Source: Brasenia schreberi (Eukaryota > Streptophyta > Magnoliopsida > Nymphaeales > Cabombaceae). Taken from it: 64,000 nt of DNA. The DNA is taken from positions 5,069,501 through 5,133,500 of the forward strand of contig JAYKKT010000059.1 in NCBI GenBank assembly GCA_036023115.1. The letters run 5' to 3'. Under the pieces are notes generated by a model. It saw only the letters and a program-made list of their open reading frames with translations, was not told where the DNA came from and did no database searches. The position numbers and the translations under genes are program-made. Below are positions 59,301 through 64,000 of this stretch, one piece after another (positions within the stretch are counted from its first letter, which is position 1; the number at the start of each line of letters is the position of its first letter).

Positions 59301-61808
59301 AGGGGCTGGGAAGAGTGAGGTAAACATGCAGAAGCCAAGAACCATTCAGTCTGCTTGCTTCTCACTGCAGAAACACACGATCAATAACTTGCACAGCTTT
59401 TGTTCCTAATGCCGTGAAACTGGAAAATCCATGTTTTTTTATCATGTTGGCTTATTTCTAATTTTATAGCTTCATATTTCTCATTCACGATGCTGTCATG
59501 AAAAATGTGTTTGGATGCCTGAGAACATCTGCTAAAAGCTTGTTATTCTGGGCAAACTTTTAGTATTGCATGCTTCCCATTATTATCATGACCCCAGAAA
59601 ATTCTTAGATTTTTTATTTAATAGCTACAAACATGCTTTGCTGGAGATGTTATGCATAGAATTAATGCTGGTTGGTGACAATGGAGAGGAGCATCAGGTA
59701 TTCTTTGTGATAAGAAGATACCATTAAAGTTAAAAGGTAAATATTATAGAGCAGCAATTAGGCCTGCCATGTTTTATGGTTCTGAGTGTTGGGCAGTTAA
59801 TCATCAACATGTACAAAAGATGTCTGTGACAGAAATAAAGATGTTGAGATGGATGAGTGGTCATACAAGAAAAAACCTTATACATAATGAGGTTATTAGA
59901 AACAAATTAGGAGTGACACCAATAGAGAATAAAACGAGAGAACATCATTTAAGATGGTTTGGACATATAGAAAGAAGATCAAAAGAAGAACCTGTAAGAA
60001 GGTTAGAAAAACTAAATTTGGAAAGTATTAAAAGAGGTAGAGGACGACCACAAAAGTGTTGGAAAGAAACAATAAAGAATGATCTAGCTTATTGGGAGTT
60101 AACTGCTAACATGGCACACGATAGGGATCTGTGGAAACAAAGAATCCATGTAGCTGACCCCGTCTAGTATGGGAAAAGGCTTAGTTGTTGTTGCTGTTGT
60201 TACAAACATGCTTTGCTGATTCACTGTGGGCTATCCATATCTACCACTTTCTTGTATGTGGGCAGGAAGTTACAGTCACACTATTAACTTTTCCAATTTA
60301 TAATCATTACGAGAGTGGCCATTAGCTTTCCTCTTGGCAATGGGACAAGCTTCAAGGTCTTATCCTACTGGAAAGAAAGAGTAACCATGGTAATCATGCA
60401 TAATAAATTGATTGGTGTGGATCAGTTTACTGAACTGTGCATGCAATATGCAATTCTAAGTAGACAACTTGCATTTGTTTTGATAATCCTTTGGATTGCA
60501 ATTCATTTAAATATCTTTTTCAGCCTTTCCTCAAGTATCGTATGCTTTTTGCATGATGGTGAGTAGCGGTAATGAAATTTTATGGGCATTCATACTTCAT
60601 AAGAAATGCTGACCATGATTAGCCTGAAGAACCGCAGACAGTAACTTTATTTAGCTATCTAGAAGAGGGGTTGACTTTGTATACGGATAATTCTAGCACG
60701 TGGAAACAATATGAACAGCTAAATTATGGGTTTTGTGGTGACTGATTCATCATTTTCTTGCTTGTTCTCCTTTTATGTGTATTTCAAAGGCTTTATCTTC
60801 CCTCTCTCTGGTTCAAGCATTACAATTGTTTTTGCGTTGCTCAAGGATTAAAGCCTTATGTACATCATTAATGCCAGTCAAATTAAAGACCAATAGAGGC
60901 ACATGGTGTTAATGGATTTCCTGTTGAAGGCAGGATACTTTGTTCAGAGTTGAATCTGGGTCTGCGAGGTCACAGCACGTGCTATCTCTACCGAGCAGCA
61001 AATCTTCCAAGAAAGAAGCAGACTCTGCGAGCATGACCACACATGCTCGTCCTGTGAAGGAAGCAACTGCTACGGATGAGGTAAGTGCCTTCTCATACTT
61101 TGGTGGACCTTCACTTGGGATTTTAGAGTTATAATAGAGTACTAAATTCAGTGTCCGAATATCTTAATCTGTCTTTCGCATCGTCTTTCAAAGCTCTAGG
61201 GAATAAAGAAGCTGACTTGGCTGATTTGTAATGTTTCTTCTAAGCAGTGCATCGTGTGAGCACATTTGTCCACACCAATTGTGGAAATGCTAATGAACAA
61301 CTTGTACGCATTTGGGTCATTTCAAATTGTGAGCATTAGTAACTTTCTCATACGCAACTTCTTACAAGTGTCATTATATAGAAATTTTCACGAAAATCCC
61401 ATACACATGACAGTACGAGCATGCGTTTTCTTTTGCATTTTATGGTGCCTTTTTTATGCGATGCTTGTTAATGTCTTCCATTTCTTTTCATAGTCTAAGT
61501 CATCCGTATAAAAACCCTCCCCTTGTTTTTGGAGACGGCTGAGCATGAGATGTTCAGTGCAGTTCACCTGTCTATTATAACATAATTCATGCTACATCCT
61601 CTGGGGATGCTCTTTTCCTTTAACCAGACACCGAGTTTTAACAATGTGCCTCCGGCTACATCAGGGACCAGCTTCTACATCTTCAACGCTGGTTGAGTTG
61701 ACAAGTCGACTTGATTTCTTGAAGGAACGGCGGTCTCAGCTGTTAAATGAGCTTCACCACCTTGATGGAGAACAACAACAACAACAACTAAGCTTTTTCC
61801 CATACTAG
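41338..61808 (+). CDS. PH-domain RhoGAP (REN1/ROPGAP6/ROPGAP7 group), 22 exons
   Basis: Stimulates GTP hydrolysis of plant ROP GTPases, restricting active ROP during polar growth. Exons: 41338-41367, 41526-41594, 42150-42186, 42943-43019, 43155-43225, 43312-43390, 43457-43601, 49410-49529, 49592-49669, 49886-49941, 50050-50119, 50523-50607, 50786-51029, 51463-51720, 52224-52541, 52871-52920, 57935-57995, 58075-58158, 58917-59030, 59104-59319, 60934-61080, 61665-61808; about 850 aa in frame. PH domain residues 35-145 (KSGPLFISSKGLGWTSWKKR, ending LYEWKAALENAL). RhoGAP 170-390: VVGRPILLALEDIDGSPSFL, Arg finger in EGILRLAA, VAACMAPLLLRPL. Then an acidic linker (MEDEEDEEILEVADI) and a coiled coil (LERRKQALHERRLALEQD). 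An in-frame TGA lies five codons before the ATG. A longer donor at 43607 is also in phase. The last exon ends in an inserted RTE tail. Which of the three paralogues it is remains open. Confidence 0.92.
43759..44158 (-). repeat. copia LTR (3' LTR in element orientation)
   Basis: TG...CA ends. Adjacent inside, on the minus strand, is the purine-rich TTTGAGGACGGG, a plausible polypurine tract. Confidence 0.88.
44200..48150 (-). pseudogene. Degenerate copia gag-pol
   Basis: From gag to RT on the minus strand: gag remnants 48226-47450; zinc-knuckle-like CHYCKENEHIKTSF near 47290 with the last Cys lost; protease-like DYGGSFHMT near 47080, where the usual D-S-G is D-Y-G; integrase zinc motif LWHKILGHIH near 46740 and integrase core/C-terminal part around 46318-46046 (LTTNGLAKENIHIIETIRTL); reverse transcriptase with catalytic LLLYVDDMI at 45151-44726. 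Order protease-integrase-RT identifies copia. Stops break the frame many times; it cannot be autonomous. Confidence 0.88.
48171..48184 (-). other. Primer binding site, initiator tRNA-Met type
   Basis: On the minus strand, directly after the LTR, TGGTATCTGAGCCG; the usual plant copia site complementary to initiator tRNA-Met starts TGGTATCAGAGC, so one base differs. Confidence 0.8.
48185..48562 (-). repeat. copia LTR (5' LTR in element orientation)
   Basis: Pairs with 43759-44158; about 22 bp shorter through small deletions. Confidence 0.88.
54363..55428. mobile_element. Nested element inside hAT copy 2
   Basis: Alignment with copy 1 shows foreign DNA inserted in the host motif cttcttcggcta. 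The motif ttcttcggcta (54352-54362) is repeated after the insert as ttcttcggtta (55429-55439), an 11-bp duplication with one mismatch. Ends agtcacatgg and, inverted, ccgtgtgacat. It carries a (caccga)n array (54415-54440) at one side and (cgcacc)n arrays at the other. The 9-11 bp duplication would suit a Mutator-like element; no transposase is present, so the class is uncertain. Confidence 0.6.
54851..55427. repeat. 292-bp tandem duplication
   Basis: 54851-55142 is repeated at 55143-55427 with only a handful of differences (for example tcgccgcac against tcgtcgcac). Each unit ends with a (cgcacc)n array followed by tgtgacatag. It lies within the nested element. Confidence 0.92.
57043..57204 (+). 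mobile_element. SINE-like retroposon with RTE LINE tail, perfect 20-bp target duplication
   Basis: Element of 162 bp: a unique head (actccgcccatgtaaggatt, then ccggtcccaagcccggataa, ggaggagggttgtgttaggc), a linker, and a 3' end gtctagtatgggaaaaggct followed by (TTG)n, identical in type to the RTE LINE end. Flanks tattgggaagttccaatgga at 57023-57042 and 57205-57224 are identical. It has no coding capacity, so it needs RTE enzymes for movement. The architecture resembles the plant Au-type SINEs. Confidence 0.88.
57845..57949. repeat. 52-bp tandem duplication spanning a splice acceptor
   Basis: Two adjacent copies of ttcttatatatgt-ttcttgacttgtttcag-gattg-aattc (about 57845-57896 and 57897-57949) put two identical acceptors, AG at 57881-57882 and 57933-57934, before RhoGAP exon 17. 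Only the second keeps the frame. Confidence 0.9.
59644..60200 (+). mobile_element. Young 5'-truncated RTE LINE with 18-bp target duplication
   Basis: Flanked by tacaaacatgctttgctg at 59626-59643 and 60201-60218, an exact 18-bp match. The 557-bp insert carries an open frame at least from 59769 to 60167 that reads the C-terminal part of the RTE polyprotein (FYGSECWAVNHQHVQKM, LGVTPIENKTREHHLRWFGH, ending IHVADPV) and ends gggaaaaggcttagttgttg. It sits sense-oriented in RhoGAP intron 20. The best-preserved RTE copy here. Confidence 0.93.
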
Positions 61809-61820
61809 ACGGGGTCGGCT
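61771..61820 (-). mobile_element. 50-bp RTE tail inserted in the last RhoGAP exon
   Basis: aacaacaacaacaacaacta, agctttttcccatactagac and ggggtcggct are the reverse complement of the RTE/SINE 3' end. Flanks: accaccttgatggag (61756-61770) and accaccttggag (61821-61832), a target duplication with a 3-bp loss in one copy. It replaces the former end of the reading frame. Confidence 0.88.
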
Positions 61821-62304
61821 ACCACCTTGGAGAAAAGGAGAAAATTTTGGAAGATCGGAAGTAGTCCTTCAAGATAACATCTCGATCAGAAGGCAGCTGA
61901 TTCTTTAAAATAAACTTAAAGCCAGTATCCTTTCCTCTGTACATTGACTCCAGTCTCTTTTGCATTTTTTATGCCCTTTTTTGTACACTTCTCACCTTGT
62001 TGGCAGGCATTTCTCTATGTTTTAAAGTATTCGTTGCACTGCCTTCGAGTAAATTCAGTGGGACAGGAACCAATAAGGTTCACCTCTGATTCTTGGTTGA
62101 GATTATGCAGTCCCACTGTTGTTGTTCAGGAACATTTGAGAGAAAAGGGGAAATAATGTATATATATTTCGTCTGTTGATGTAATATGAGTTATTTACTT
62201 GTCTGGATGATGTAAAGGGATCTTTTTAAGCAATTCAATGTTTTCCATGTCCATTTCCTTAGAGTTCTTTTCTGGCATCATGTCCGATAACTATTTGATC
62301 AGCG

Positions 62305-62465
62305 AATGATTTAAAAGTATTGGAAGGAAATGATAAAGCACCGTCTTGCTTTTTTGTGGTATCAATTGCTAATGTGGCTCAAAGAGAGCATATAATGGAT
62401 GAGAATCCGTGCAGCCAACCTCACTTGGTGTGGGATAAGGCTTGGTTTATGTTTTGGTTGGTTTA
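62305..62465 (+). mobile_element. RTE LINE 3' end, diverged
   Basis: aaaagtattggaaggaaatg, caattgctaatgtggct, gagaatccgtgcagccaacc and ggataaggcttggttta follow the order of the RTE 3' end, with strong divergence. Confidence 0.65.
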
Positions 62466-62734
62466 ATGATCTATTGTCCATCAATATTCTGAACTTAATG
62501 CAGGCATGTAACAAGAGATATTTTGGCATAAAGGAGTCCTCCTTCTCATGGCAATAAGGTAGATTATCAATCTCATGAAAACCTTATGATGTTTCAGAAA
62601 TGCAAGTAGGATTTAAGGAGCTACTTTCTGTCGAAATGCGCTTCAAGGAGAAATACCTTTTCTTGTGGTTAAAGTTTTCCTTGGAGAGCACTTCTCGGCA
62701 TTTAAAGGAGTGCTTAGTGCACTCAAGGAGCAAT

Positions 62735-62835
62735 ACCTCACCTGGATAAGGGGTCGACTAACAAGTTGAAAGTCATGAGTTTGAAACCCGGGGCGTGCAT
62801 CTGTCTTTGGCCCCCCATCTTACCCAGAGAAAAGG
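62735..62835 (+). mobile_element. tRNA-derived SINE (subfamily 2)
   Basis: cctcacctggataaggggtc head, B-box-like gagtttgaaaccc, then cgtgcatctgtctttggccc. Same layout as 38065-38165 (both share gtcgactaacaa/gtcgactcacac and gtcatgag/gccatgag). Confidence 0.6.
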
Positions 62836-64000
62836 AAGGAGCACTCGGTGTATGGGTCTCACTGCTTTCCTACTATCTATATGTTTGTTTCAGCACCAAG
62901 TGAGAAACAGGTCCGGATGAAAATTAGTCACATTACCTTGAAATACATGCTATTTCTTTCAGCATCAAGTTAGAAACAGGAACTTTTCTCATTAGAATGG
63001 GTATCGAATACTTTCCTAGGGAAGGTGACATTTTCTTTTGCTTTCAAATGAGCATCTAATGCATGAAGCCGATTGCACATTTCCACAATATGTTTGTTTC
63101 AGCAGGAAGCAAGAAAGGCCAAGTACATTTCCAAGGAAAAGTGGTATGTTGTACAAATATTCAAGAAAACTATGCTGGCCAACTACTTGGGTGGGTATAC
63201 ATGATTCATTCTTTCAAAATTACTGAAACCCTCTACAAAATATGAAACTTTTAACTTAAATTTCTAATCAAGAAGTTAAACTTTCTGTATAAAAGATATA
63301 CGTGAAAAGTAACAGTTACAAAATAAGCTAACAAGCAGAGCATCAACAAGAGCTTCAAGTTCCTCTTCATCTCGTGTTTAGTTCATGTTCAACTCAAACC
63401 AAAAGAGCCAACAAGTAAAGCATCAACAAGGTCTTCAAGTCACAGAATAAGCCATGACCAGCCCCTGTTCTGTTCATTCGGCTCGTTTACCAGACTGGAC
63501 AGAAGTGCAAATAACCATCCATCATCGCTTTAGGTTCACACCACCAGCTCAACAATGTACATGTAAAGGTGTCGGCCCGGACCCAGTTTATTGGTTCAAT
63601 AGTTTTACCAGGATTGTGTGGGACAAACATGTGCACCAACTGGAGGTAGGACCATGCTTGCAGGATTTGGAGAAAGGGCACCGACAAGTTGGCCACAATG
63701 ACGACTTGGAGGGATGACCGGTCGCTGCTTTCTGCTCCAGTTAGAAGAATTGCATTTCAAACAAGGTTAGATGGGTTGTTGTTCGTGTACATCATATATG
63801 TACTGAAAACTCGAAAGCCAATAATGGTGACTGTTGATGTCTTCATCATTGTCCATTATTTTTCTGGGTAAACTGGAACTGAACCGGGACTGGGATGGTT
63901 GTGGTTTGAGGCCTAAATTGTTCAGAACTGAGAAAAAAATAAAAAATGATTTTGAAAAAAAAAAGGATTCGGTGGTTTGAAACTTTTGGGTTCTGGTTTC

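Larger units (their letters stand above)
61809..64000. other. RhoGAP 3' UTR and downstream DNA
   Basis: Presumed 3' UTR, then AT-rich DNA without a recognisable gene. Includes repeated short motifs (gtttcagca-aagt-agaaacagg at 62890-63110; catcaacaag-gcttcaagt at 63342 and 63422) and at 63870-64000 the start of another ggttc/gaacc-rich repeat that runs out of the window. Confidence 0.45.

Overview
The window is nuclear DNA of a flowering plant. The genes carry many GT-AG introns, two encode plastid-targeted proteins (CURT1-type thylakoid protein, plastid glucose-6-phosphate isomerase), one encodes a plant-specific PH-RhoGAP for ROP GTPases, and the intergenic DNA is AT-rich and packed with plant transposon families and dinucleotide repeats. 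I cannot name the species; nothing points to grasses.

Layout. (1) 1437-2165 minus: first two coding exons of a non-epsilon (kappa/lambda type) 14-3-3 gene, whose last exons lie outside the window. (2) 2.2-13.1 kb: no gene; a tRNA-derived SINE, a perfect 166-bp inverted repeat built on an RTE LINE tail, MITE-like elements, and two long degenerate RTE copies lying tail to tail. (3) 13101-17240 plus: five-exon CURT1-like gene (189 aa), with a truncated RTE copy in intron 1. (4) 17.2-25.9 kb: SINEs, a 54-bp tandem array, a 115-bp tandem duplication, and a complete but broken hAT transposon (21931-25206). (5) 25960-33177 plus: 14-exon plastid phosphoglucose isomerase gene (618 aa) with one GC-AG intron. 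(6) 33.2-41.3 kb: a 21-nt perfect hairpin, RTE copies, a cluster of three tRNA-derived SINEs, microsatellites and a MITE-like element. (7) 41338-61808 plus: 22-exon PH-RhoGAP gene of the REN/ROPGAP6/7 group (about 850 aa). It spans 20.5 kb because introns hold a Ty1/copia element (antisense, CACCT target duplication), a second hAT copy with a nested element, a SINE with a perfect 20-bp target duplication, and an RTE copy with an 18-bp target duplication. Its last exon was hit by a 50-bp RTE tail that now supplies the stop codon. (8) 61.8-64 kb: downstream repeats, no gene seen.

The genes are unrelated in function (signalling adaptor, thylakoid shape, starch/sugar metabolism, polarity GTPase control) and are not a cluster. 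The most distinctive theme is one RTE LINE family and its 3' tail (AAAAGGCTTAGTTGTTGTTG...), seen about 13 times: in long copies, short fragments, a SINE that borrows the tail, an exon insertion, and a palindrome that, if transcribed, would give a long double-stranded RNA against the family.
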